Assembly: GCA_002437735.1 (NCBI GenBank)
Contig: DJRC01000013.1
Coordinates: 772-10,975, forward strand
From: Oscillospiraceae bacterium UBA6370
GTDB lineage: Bacteria > Bacillota > Clostridia > Oscillospirales > Oscillospiraceae
Direction: 5' to 3'
Length of the DNA stretch: 10,204 nt
The position numbers and the translations under genes are program-made. The notes beneath the pieces were generated by a model. It worked only from the letters and a program-made list of their open reading frames with translations, did not search any database and was not told the origin of the DNA. The stretch's first letter is position 1; each line of letters opens with the position of its first letter. This document shows, piece after piece, positions 1-6,560 of this stretch.

Positions 1-1
1 C

Positions 2-3000
2 CGCCGTGAAATTTTTGAGGAGGCGGCGGGCATCTCCAAGTTCCGCCACCGCAAGGAGGAGACGGAGCGCAAGCTCGAGCGCACGGAGGAAAATTTAGTG
101 CGCATCAACGACAAGATCGCCGAGCTGGAGCTGCAGGTCGAGCCGCTGCGCTCACAGGCGGAGAAGGCGAAGAAATACCTGATCCTCCGCGACGAGCTGC
201 GCACACTGGAGATCTCCGTCTGGCTCGAAAACTTAGATAAGATCAAGACCGATTCCATCAAGCTCAACACCGACTACGCGCTCGCCCAGCAGGAGCTGGA
301 GCGCGCGAACGCCGCGATGGACGAATTGTATGCCGCCTCCGAGCAGTTTGCGGAGAAGGCTCACACGAACGACATGGAGCAGGAGCGCCTGCGCGCCGAG
401 TGCGCCGAGCTGGACGCAAAGCGCAGCGAGGAGGACGCCGCCATGGCCGTGCTGCGCACGGACATCGAGCACAACCGCGCGAACATCGAGCGCGTGGAAA
501 ACGACCTGCGCGACCAGTCGGACCGCGCGGAGAGTCTGACCGCGCAGATCGCCGCGAAGCATGCGCGCATCGAGGAGCTCGCCGCGCAGGCGGCGGAGGT
601 CGAGGAGGAGCTTCGCGCCTTCCTCGCGCAGGCGGAGGAGCTTGCCCGCACGGCCGGCGAGGCCGGCAGCGAGGTCGAGGCCCTGCGCGCGAAGGAGGCG
701 CTGGCGCTCTCCGACGCGGCGGACGGCCGCGCGGATGTGAGCGCGATGAACGCGGGTATTGCCGAGCTGGCGGAGCGCCGCACGGTGCTCGAGGCGGAGG
801 CCGAGAGCGTGGACGGCCAGCTGACCGAAAAGCGCGCGTCCGCGTCCGCGTCCCGCCGCGCCCTTGAGGAGGCGCAGGAGGAGGCCGACGCCGTGCGCAA
901 CATCATTTCCGGCCACACCCTCAAGATGGAGGGGCGCGTCAAGCGCGAGGAGACGGCGCGGCAGAAGAGCATCGACCTCACCATGGAAAAGAACAACCTC
1001 GAATCCCGCATCCATCTTTTGAGCGAGATGGAGAAGGAGTACGAGGGCTTCAATAAGGCGGTCCGCCTTATCATGCAGGCGGCGGAGAAGAACGCGCTGC
1101 GCGGCGTGCACGGGCCGGTCGCCAACTTGATGACGACCGACAAGCGCTATGCCGTTGCCATCGAGATCGCCCTCGGCGCGGGGATGCAGAACGTGGTCGT
1201 GGACCGCGAGGAGGACGCCAAGAGCGCCATCGGCTTCCTAAAGCAGCGCGACGGCGGCCGCGCGACCTTCCTGCCGCTGACCGCCATCCGCGGCGACGTG
1301 CTGCGCGAGGCGGGCGTCGAGCGCGAGTACGGCTACGTCGGCGTCGCGTCGCAGCTCGTGCAGTTCGATCAGAGGTACACGGAAATTTTCAACAATCTGC
1401 TCGGCCGCACCGTTGTGGTCGAGGATATGGACTGCGGCATCGCCATCGCGAGAAAGTACGGCAGCCGCTTCCGCATCGTCACGCTCGACGGGCAGGTATT
1501 GAACCGCGGCGGCAGCATGACCGGCGGCTCGGTGAGCCGCAGCGCGGGGATTCTCAGCCGCGCCAACGAGCTCAAGGAGCTGACCGCCCGGCGGGAAGCC
1601 TTAACGGAAAAGCTCGATGCCGCGCTGCGCGAGGCGGACGAGGCCAAGCGCGACCTGAACGCCGCGCAGTACGAGCTGGACGTCGCGCGCGAGCAGCAGC
1701 GCGGCGCGGAAGACGCGGTGCTCCGTTTGACGGGCGAGAAGAAGCAGTACGATATGCTGCTCGAATCGCTCCGCGCGCGGGAGAGCGACATCGCCGCCGA
1801 GCTCGAGAGCATCACCGCGCGCACGGCGGAGCTGAAAAAGGCAGCCGCCGCCCGCGAGGAGGAGATCAAAAAGCACGAGGCCGAGGCCGCACGCTGCCGT
1901 GCGGAGAGCGAGGAAAAGCTCGCCGGTCAGAACGAGCTCCAACGCGACAGCGCGCACCTCGGCGACGAGATCGCCGCGCGCAAGAGCACGCTTGCTGGCT
2001 TTACCGCCGAGCGGGAGACGACCGAACGCGCACTGGGCGACTTGGAGACGCTTGCCCAGCAGATGCGCGGCGACGAGGACGGACGCCGTGCGCTCATCGA
2101 GGACTACCGTGCGAAGATCAAGGCCGCGGAGGAGGAGATCGCGCAGCATGACGCGGTGAACGCGTCTCTGCGCGCCGATGCCGAGAAGCGCAGGGCGGAG
2201 CTGGCGAAGCTGGCAGAGGCCAAGCTGGCGCTCGAGAGCGAGCGCAGCGCGAACGACCGCAGATACCGCGAGTGCAATGAGCTGGTCGTTCAGACACAGG
2301 CCGCCGCGGGCAGGCTCGAGCAGAAGCGTGTCGCCGCCGCGATGGAGGAAAAGCAGATATTGGATAAGCTGTGGGAGAGCTACGAGCTGTCCCACTCCGC
2401 GGCGCAGGAGCAGCGCATCGAGCTGGAGAGCGTGCCGAAGGCGAGCCGCCGCATCAATGAATTGAAGCGCGAGATCAACGGCCTCGGCAATGTCAACGTT
2501 GGCGCCATCGAGGAATTCGACCGCGTGAACACGCGCTACACCTACCTCACCGGCCAGCGCGACGATGTGGAAAAGGCCAAGGAGGAGCTGCTGGGCGTCA
2601 TCGAGAACATCACGAGCGAGATGACGGTCATCTTCAAGGAGCAGTTCGCCCTCATCCGCGAGAGCTTTCAGGAGACCTTCCTCGAGCTCTTCGGCGGCGG
2701 CAAGGCCACGCTCGAGCTGGAGGACGAGAACGCCGTGCTCGACTGCGGCATCGAGATCAAGGTCCAGCCGCCGGGCAAGGCGCTCAAGACGCTCTCGCTG
2801 CTCTCGGGCGGCGAGAAGGCGTTCGTCGCCATCGCGCTGTATTTCGCCATTCTCAAGGTCCACCCCACGCCGTTCTGCGTGATGGACGAGATCGAGGCGG
2901 CGCTCGACGAGCCGAACGTTATCCGCGTAGCGCACTACATGAGAAGAATCTGCGACAAGACGCAGTTCATCGTCATCACCCACCGCCGCGGCACGATGGA

Positions 3001-3106
3001 GGCCGCCGACGTGCTCTACGGCGTGACGATGCAGGAGCGCGGCGTGAGCAAGGTGCTGACCATCAACATGAACGACATGGCGAAAGAACTGAACATCAAG
3101 GGGTAA
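2..3106 (+). CDS. smc: Chromosome partition protein SMC, 5'-truncated by window edge
   Basis: SMC is the ATPase of the SMC-ScpAB condensin, which loads near parS/ParB and extrudes loops to compact and segregate chromosomes. The reading frame is open from base 2, so the gene starts before the window; the GTG at 98 is internal. The first residues visible (RREIFEEAAGISKFRHRK) are the conserved stretch just after the N-terminal ATPase lobe; Walker A lies upstream. 1034 residues are present against a usual ~1190. Order: descending coiled coil rich in A/E/R (about residues 20-350), hinge (about 368-510, with GPVANL near its start and GGSMTGGS at its end), ascending coiled coil (about 515-830), C-terminal head with signature LSGGE (bases 2801-2815) and Walker B FCVMDE (from base 2873), then the ITHRRGTMEAAD segment. 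The D-loop reads ALDEPNV where B. subtilis has ALDEANV. The stop is 4 bases before ftsY, and the end of smc carries the ftsY ribosome binding site; smc-ftsY adjacency is typical of Firmicutes. Confidence 0.98.
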   Translation, partial: RREIFEEAAGISKFRHRKEETERKLERTEENLVRINDKIAELELQVEPLRSQAEKAKKYLILRDELRTLEISVWLENLDKIKTDSIKLNTDYALAQQELERANAAMDELYAASEQFAEKAHTNDMEQERLRAECAELDAKRSEEDAAMAVLRTDIEHNRANIERVENDLRDQSDRAESLTAQIAAKHARIEELAAQAAEVEEELRAFLAQAEELARTAGEAGSEVEALRAKEALALSDAADGRADVSAMNAGIAELAERRTVLEAEAESVDGQLTEKRASASASRRALEEAQEEADAVRNIISGHTLKMEGRVKREETARQKSIDLTMEKNNLESRIHLLSEMEKEYEGFNKAVRLIMQAAEKNALRGVHGPVANLMTTDKRYAVAIEIALGAGMQNVVVDREEDAKSAIGFLKQRDGGRATFLPLTAIRGDVLREAGVEREYGYVGVASQLVQFDQRYTEIFNNLLGRTVVVEDMDCGIAIARKYGSRFRIVTLDGQVLNRGGSMTGGSVSRSAGILSRANELKELTARREALTEKLDAALREADEAKRDLNAAQYELDVAREQQRGAEDAVLRLTGEKKQYDMLLESLRARESDIAAELESITARTAELKKAAAAREEEIKKHEAEAARCRAESEEKLAGQNELQRDSAHLGDEIAARKSTLAGFTAERETTERALGDLETLAQQMRGDEDGRRALIEDYRAKIKAAEEEIAQHDAVNASLRADAEKRRAELAKLAEAKLALESERSANDRRYRECNELVVQTQAAAGRLEQKRVAAAMEEKQILDKLWESYELSHSAAQEQRIELESVPKASRRINELKREINGLGNVNVGAIEEFDRVNTRYTYLTGQRDDVEKAKEELLGVIENITSEMTVIFKEQFALIRESFQETFLELFGGGKATLELEDENAVLDCGIEIKVQPPGKALKTLSLLSGGEKAFVAIALYFAILKVHPTPFCVMDEIEAALDEPNVIRVAHYMRRICDKTQFIVITHRRGTMEAADVLYGVTMQERGVSKVLTINMNDMAKELNIKG

Positions 3107-3110
3107 GACG

Positions 3111-3980
3111 ATGGGTATTTTTGCAAGGATCAAAAAGGCGTGGTACGACAGCATCATCTGGGAGACCATCGACGAGGATTTCTACGACGAGCTGGAGGAG
3201 AGCCTGATCATGGCAGACCTCGGCGCGTCGGTCGCGGCGGACGCCGTGAAGGAACTGCGTAAGGTCGTATACGAAAAGAGCATCCAGCGCGGCGACGACG
3301 TCAAGCAGGCGCTGCGCGACATTCTGGAAAAGAAGCTCGAGGTCGGCGATACGGGCCTCGACCTGTCCACGACGCCCAGCGTCGTGCTCATCATCGGCGT
3401 GAACGGCGTGGGCAAGACCACAAGTATCGGCAAGCTCGCCAGCCGCTATAAAAGGCAGGGCAAGCGTGTGCTGCTGTGCGCGGCGGATACCTTCCGCGCC
3501 GCGGCGGCGGACCAGCTCGAGATCTGGGCGGAGCGCGCGGGCGTGGAGATCGTGCGCAGCAAGGAAGGCGCCGATCCCGGCGCGGTGCTGTTCGACTCCC
3601 TGCAGGCGGCGAAGGCGAGAAATGTGGACGTCGTGTTCTGCGACACGGCGGGCCGCCTGCACAACAAGGCGAACCTGATGCAGGAGCTCTCGAAGCTCCG
3701 CAAGATCATCGACCGCGAAACGCCGGACGCCGCCAAGGAGACGCTGCTCGTGCTCGACGCGACCACGGGGCAGAACGGCCTGCAGCAGGCGAAGGTGTTC
3801 CGCGAGACGGCGGGCCTGACCGGCATCATCCTCACGAAGCTGGACGGCACGGCCAAGGGCGGCATCTGCGTCGCCATTGCGCAGGAGCTCGGCGTGCCGG
3901 TGAAGTTTGTCGGCCTCGGCGAGGGCATCGACGATTTGCAGCCCTTTGATGCGAAGGAGTATGTGAACGCGCTCATCTGA
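3111..3980 (+). CDS. ftsY: Signal recognition particle receptor FtsY (short NG form)
   Basis: FtsY is the membrane-associated SRP receptor GTPase: it docks Ffh/4.5S RNA-ribosome complexes at the Sec translocon, and both GTPases activate each other. All GTPase motifs are visible: G1 GVNGVGKT (residues 96-103), DTFRAAA (126-132), G3 DTAGR (178-182), G4 TKLD (242-245) and the closing GLGEGIDDLQPF (268-279). The N domain holds IDEDFYDELEESLIMADLG (20-38). At 289 residues it is shorter than B. subtilis FtsY (about 329): there is no acidic A domain, and the stretch between MGIFARIKKAW and the IDEDF helix lacks the usual L-x-KTR amphipathic helix. The closing loop has G where K is usual (GLGEK). The start is supported by AAGGGG at 3098-3103, seven bases upstream and running into the smc stop codon, so translation is probably coupled to smc. 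Confidence 0.98.
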   Translation: MGIFARIKKAWYDSIIWETIDEDFYDELEESLIMADLGASVAADAVKELRKVVYEKSIQRGDDVKQALRDILEKKLEVGDTGLDLSTTPSVVLIIGVNGVGKTTSIGKLASRYKRQGKRVLLCAADTFRAAAADQLEIWAERAGVEIVRSKEGADPGAVLFDSLQAAKARNVDVVFCDTAGRLHNKANLMQELSKLRKIIDRETPDAAKETLLVLDATTGQNGLQQAKVFRETAGLTGIILTKLDGTAKGGICVAIAQELGVPVKFVGLGEGIDDLQPFDAKEYVNALI

Positions 3981-4005
3981 GCGAAAGACGACGGGAGGAG
4001 ACTAT

Positions 4006-4377
4006 ATGGAGATCACGAATGTATGCCCCTACTGCGGAAAGGAAATGCGCGAGGGCGCGCTCCCCGCGTACAAGTACGCGCTTCGCTGGTGTCCGGGCGA
4101 TGAGCGCGGCGGCATCGAGGAGGGAAAGGGCGTTCGGCTGAGCAGAACGCCTGTGATCGAAAGCGTTTATGCGCCCGCGCGTTACTGCGAGGGCTGCCGC
4201 GTGGTTGTTGTCCCCGTGCCGGAGATCGAGACCTTTTCGGACAAAGCGGGCAAATGGCTGGATAAAACGCTCGGCTCGCTCGGCGACAGGATAGACCGCG
4301 CGGCGGAGCGCCGTGAGGAGGAAAAGGCCGAGCAGAAAAGAGAAGAAAAACGGAACAAGGACCCGTGGGAGGTATAG
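4006..4377 (+). CDS. Small CxxC zinc-ribbon protein (DUF6487-like), function unknown
   Basis: A 123-residue protein I do not recognise functionally. It opens with CPYCGKEM (C7, C10) and has a second pair, CEGC (C61, C64), followed by a hydrophobic strand VVVVPVPEIETF; two CxxC knuckles about 50 residues apart predict one bound zinc in a ribbon. This layout resembles the DUF6487 group of short clostridial proteins (recognition from memory). After about residue 78 the chain becomes a highly charged helix rich in E, K and R, ending DPWEV. There is no signal peptide or membrane segment, so it is probably cytoplasmic. The start is well supported by GGGAGGAG at 3993-4000, five bases before the ATG. 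It lies 25 bases after ftsY and ends one base before rdgB, so it is part of the run. Its role could be nucleic-acid or protein binding, but nothing here decides that. Confidence 0.85.
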   Translation: MEITNVCPYCGKEMREGALPAYKYALRWCPGDERGGIEEGKGVRLSRTPVIESVYAPARYCEGCRVVVVPVPEIETFSDKAGKWLDKTLGSLGDRIDRAAERREEEKAEQKREEKRNKDPWEV

Positions 4378-4378
4378 C

Positions 4379-4975
4379 ATGAAGCTGGTATTGGCAACGC
4401 AGAACCCCAAGAAATTAAAGGAAATGAACGAGGTCCTGAGCCATCTCGGCGTGGAGGTCGTGAGCGAGGCGGAGCTGGGCGTGAGGATCGAGGTCGAGGA
4501 GACCGGCGAGACCTTCACCGACAATGCCCGCTTGAAGGCAACGGCGGTGATGCAGGCGACCGGCCTGCCCGCTGTGGCAGACGACTCCGGCCTCTGCGTG
4601 GACGCGCTCAACGGCGGGCCGGGCGTGTACAGCGCGCGCTTCGGCGGCGAGGGACTGGATGACAAGGGCCGCTACACGCTGCTCCTCGAGATGCTGCGCG
4701 GGCAGACCGACCGCGCTGCGCACTTCCACACCTCCATCGTCTGCGCGTTCCCGAACGGCGACGAGCTGGTGTGCGAGGGCGAGTGCCCGGGCACCATCGC
4801 GTTCGCGCCGATGGGTGAGGGCGGCTTCGGCTACGACCCCGTATTCTTTGTGCCCGAGCTGCGCAAGACCTTCGGTCAACTCACGGCGGAGGAAAAGGCG
4901 TCCGTCTCGCACCGCGGGAAGGCGCTGCGCGCCTTTGCCGCGGCACTCGACGACTATCTGAAAGGAAACGAATAA
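4379..4975 (+). CDS. rdgB: RdgB/HAM1 family non-canonical purine NTP pyrophosphatase
   Basis: Hydrolyses dITP/ITP and XTP to the monophosphate plus pyrophosphate, keeping deaminated purines out of DNA and RNA; a cytosolic, Mg-dependent homodimer. The family motifs occur in order: LATQNPKKLKE at the N-terminus (substrate P-loop-like), ETGETFTDNARLKA, ADDSGLCVDALNGGPGVYSARF (catalytic Asp pair region), GGFGYDPVFF, and EEKASVSHRGKALR near the C-terminus. The length of 198 residues matches the family (E. coli RdgB 197). The frame is open further upstream, but the ATG at 4379 is the true start: the conserved MKLVLATQNP begins exactly there, and GGGAGG at 4367-4372 sits six bases before it, inside the end of the preceding gene. 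The stop is immediately followed by the yhbY ATG, implying translational coupling in both directions. Confidence 0.97.
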   Translation: MKLVLATQNPKKLKEMNEVLSHLGVEVVSEAELGVRIEVEETGETFTDNARLKATAVMQATGLPAVADDSGLCVDALNGGPGVYSARFGGEGLDDKGRYTLLLEMLRGQTDRAAHFHTSIVCAFPNGDELVCEGECPGTIAFAPMGEGGFGYDPVFFVPELRKTFGQLTAEEKASVSHRGKALRAFAAALDDYLKGNE

Positions 4976-5302
4976 ATGGAACTGACCGGAAAGCAGCGCG
5001 CCCAGCTGCGCGCCATGGCGAATGAGCTGGAGCCCATCGTCCACATCGGCAAGGACGGCATCGGCGAGAATCTCGTCAAGCAGGCGAACGACGCGCTTGA
5101 GGCGCGCGAGCTCATCAAGTGCCGCGTGCTCGACAACAGTATGCTTACCGCGCGTGAAGCGTGTGATGAGCTCAGCCGCCTCACCCGCTCCGAGCAGGTG
5201 CAGGTCATCGGCACGAAATTCGTGCTCTACCGCGAGACGCACGCCAAGCCCAAGGAAAAGCGCATCGCGCTCGTGAGGGATAAGAAGAAAAAGACCGTCT
5301 GA
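4976..5302 (+). CDS. yhbY: YhbY/CRM-domain RNA-binding ribosome assembly protein
   Basis: Single-domain CRS1-YhbY (CRM) protein of 108 residues, the B. subtilis YqeI counterpart. Family members bind RNA and associate with pre-50S particles in ribosome assembly. The full domain is visible: LTGKQRAQLRAMANELEPIV (residues 3-22), then HIGKDGIGENLV carrying the GxxG-type loop of this KH-like fold, then ALEARELIKCRVL, and the closing VQVIGTKFVLYRE. A basic tail (KPKEKR...RDKKKKTV) suits RNA contact. The ATG directly abuts the rdgB stop; AAGGA at 4962-4966 lies nine bases upstream within rdgB. The gene precedes nadD, the same order as in B. subtilis (yqeI-yqeJ), which supports both calls. Confidence 0.96.
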   Translation: MELTGKQRAQLRAMANELEPIVHIGKDGIGENLVKQANDALEARELIKCRVLDNSMLTAREACDELSRLTRSEQVQVIGTKFVLYRETHAKPKEKRIALVRDKKKKTV

Positions 5303-5312
5303 ACAGGACGAT

Positions 5313-5320
5313 AAAGAGGG
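5313..5320 (+). promoter_or_regulatory. Ribosome binding site for the TTG start of nadD-yqeK
   Basis: AAAGAGGG in the 25-base gap after yhbY, ending seven bases before TTG 5328. It decides the start: there is no in-frame ATG nearby, and the conserved KIGIYGGSFNPPH begins at the second codon after this TTG. Confidence 0.8.
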
Positions 5321-5327
5321 ATTTTCA

Positions 5328-6560
5328 TTGAAGATCGGAATTTACGGCGGCAGCTTCAACCCGCCGCATCTGGGGCACCAGAACGCCGCCGTCGAGGCGG
5401 CGGAGAAGTGCGCGCTGGATAAGCTCCTGCTCATTCCGGCGGGCATCCCGCCGCACAAGGTGATGGAGCAGGGGAGTCCCGCGAACGGACACCGCCTCGC
5501 CATGACGCGGCTCATGGGCGGACAGGCCGCGCTCCAAAGCGGCGTCGAGGTCGAGGTGCTCGACCTCGAGATGGCGCGCGAGGGCAAGAGCTACACCGTC
5601 GATACGCTCCGCGCCCTGCGCTGGCAGTACCCCGACGACGAGCTGCTGCTCTTTATGGGGACGGATATGTTCTTCTCCTTTGAGAGCTGGCGCGCGCCGG
5701 AGGAGATCGCGGGGCTTGCGAAGATCGTCGCCTTTTACCGCAACGAGGACGACAGCGCCGCGGCCTTTGCCGCGCAGGCGGAAAGGCTTCGTGCGCGCTT
5801 CGGCGGAAGCTTTGAAACGCTCGCGCTCGACCGCGTGATCGAGGTCTCCTCGACCGCGCTGCGCGCGGGCATGGCGAGCGGCGCGAGCGAAGCGATGCTC
5901 GAGCCGCAGGTCTACGGCTATATCCTGCGCGAGCATTTATACGGAACTGATCTTGATCTCAAGCGTCTGACGGTACAGCAGCTGCGTCCCATCGCCCTAA
6001 GCTATCTTAAGGCCAAGCGCTGCGCCCATGTGCTCGGCACGGCGTCCACAGCGGTGAAGCTGGCGGAGAAATACGGCGCGGACGTTCGCCGCGCGGAGGT
6101 CGCGGGACTGCTGCACGACTGCACGAAGAAGCTCTCAATGCCGGAGCAGCTCGCGCTGTGCGAGAAGTACGGCATCGCGCTCGACGCGCTGGAGAAAAAG
6201 GCGCTCAAGCTGCTCCACGCCAAGACCGGCGCGGCGCTCGCGCGGGACGTGTTCGGCGTGGACGATGAAATTTACAATGCGATCCTCTGGCACACGACCG
6301 GAAAGCCGGACATGACGGTGCTGGAAAAGGTCATCTACCTCGCGGACTTCATCGAGCCGACGCGCGATTTTCCGGGCGTGGACGCGCTGCGGAGGACCGT
6401 GTGGGAGGATCTGGACCGCGGGCTTCTGATGGGCCTTGAAATGACGGTCGAGGAAATGAAGGAGATGGGGAACCCCATCCACGTCAACACCCTGGCGGCA
6501 CGCGATTATCTGAAAGGAAAGACAAATGAAGGGAAAGCGGGAAACGGACAACAACTTTAA
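5328..6560 (+). CDS. nadD-yqeK: Fused NadD (NaMN adenylyltransferase) and YqeK (HD-domain Ap4A hydrolase)
   Basis: One uninterrupted 410-residue frame carries two enzymes. Residues 1 to ~206 are NadD, which makes nicotinate adenine dinucleotide from NaMN and ATP in NAD synthesis: GGSFNPPHLGH (7-17), IPPHK (40-44), MGTDMFFSFESW (110-121) and the ISST-like EVSSTALR (172-179). Residues ~207-395 are YqeK, an HD-domain phosphohydrolase whose studied members split Ap4A to two ADP: H234, LLHD (261-264), H297 in LLHAKTG, LWHTTG (320-325) and YLADFIEPTRDF (337-348), which supply the metal ligands. B. subtilis has these as adjacent separate genes (yqeJ, yqeK), so the fusion follows ancestral adjacency; both halves keep their key residues and look active. 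Translation starts at TTG with a good ribosome binding site, which may lower output. The last 35 bases overlap the next gene. Confidence 0.95.
   Translation: MKIGIYGGSFNPPHLGHQNAAVEAAEKCALDKLLLIPAGIPPHKVMEQGSPANGHRLAMTRLMGGQAALQSGVEVEVLDLEMAREGKSYTVDTLRALRWQYPDDELLLFMGTDMFFSFESWRAPEEIAGLAKIVAFYRNEDDSAAAFAAQAERLRARFGGSFETLALDRVIEVSSTALRAGMASGASEAMLEPQVYGYILREHLYGTDLDLKRLTVQQLRPIALSYLKAKRCAHVLGTASTAVKLAEKYGADVRRAEVAGLLHDCTKKLSMPEQLALCEKYGIALDALEKKALKLLHAKTGAALARDVFGVDDEIYNAILWHTTGKPDMTVLEKVIYLADFIEPTRDFPGVDALRRTVWEDLDRGLLMGLEMTVEEMKEMGNPIHVNTLAARDYLKGKTNEGKAGNGQQL
6513..6518 (+). promoter_or_regulatory. Ribosome binding site for the LCP gene inside nadD-yqeK
   Basis: AAAGGA seven bases before ATG 6526, lying within the last codons of the fusion gene. 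It fixes a start that overlaps the upstream gene by 35 bases and points to translational coupling. Confidence 0.75.

Noticed and set aside
98..100. GTG at 98 as the smc start
   Set aside because: The frame is open to the window edge, and the upstream residues RREIFEEAAGISKFRHRK are a conserved internal SMC segment, so the gene begins before the window.
400..867. Plus-strand alternative-frame ORFs inside smc and other genes
   Set aside because: They give Arg/Ala/Gly-rich low-complexity products without start signals and sit inside genes with clear conserved frames.
120..1000. Repetitive GAG/GCG-rich sequence in the first half of smc
   Set aside because: It is codon-level repetition from an E/A/R-rich coiled coil, not a DNA repeat array or CRISPR; there are no regular identical units with spacers.
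3981..4005. Possible terminator between ftsY and the zinc-ribbon gene
   Set aside because: There is no GC-rich stem followed by a T run; the 25 bases mainly hold the ribosome binding site. The other gaps likewise show no terminator.
4313..4378. Upstream extension of rdgB to base 4313
   Set aside because: It would overlap the zinc-ribbon gene by 65 bases, add a charged stretch unrelated to the family and ignore the ribosome binding site at 4367-4372. The conserved N-terminus starts at ATG 4379.
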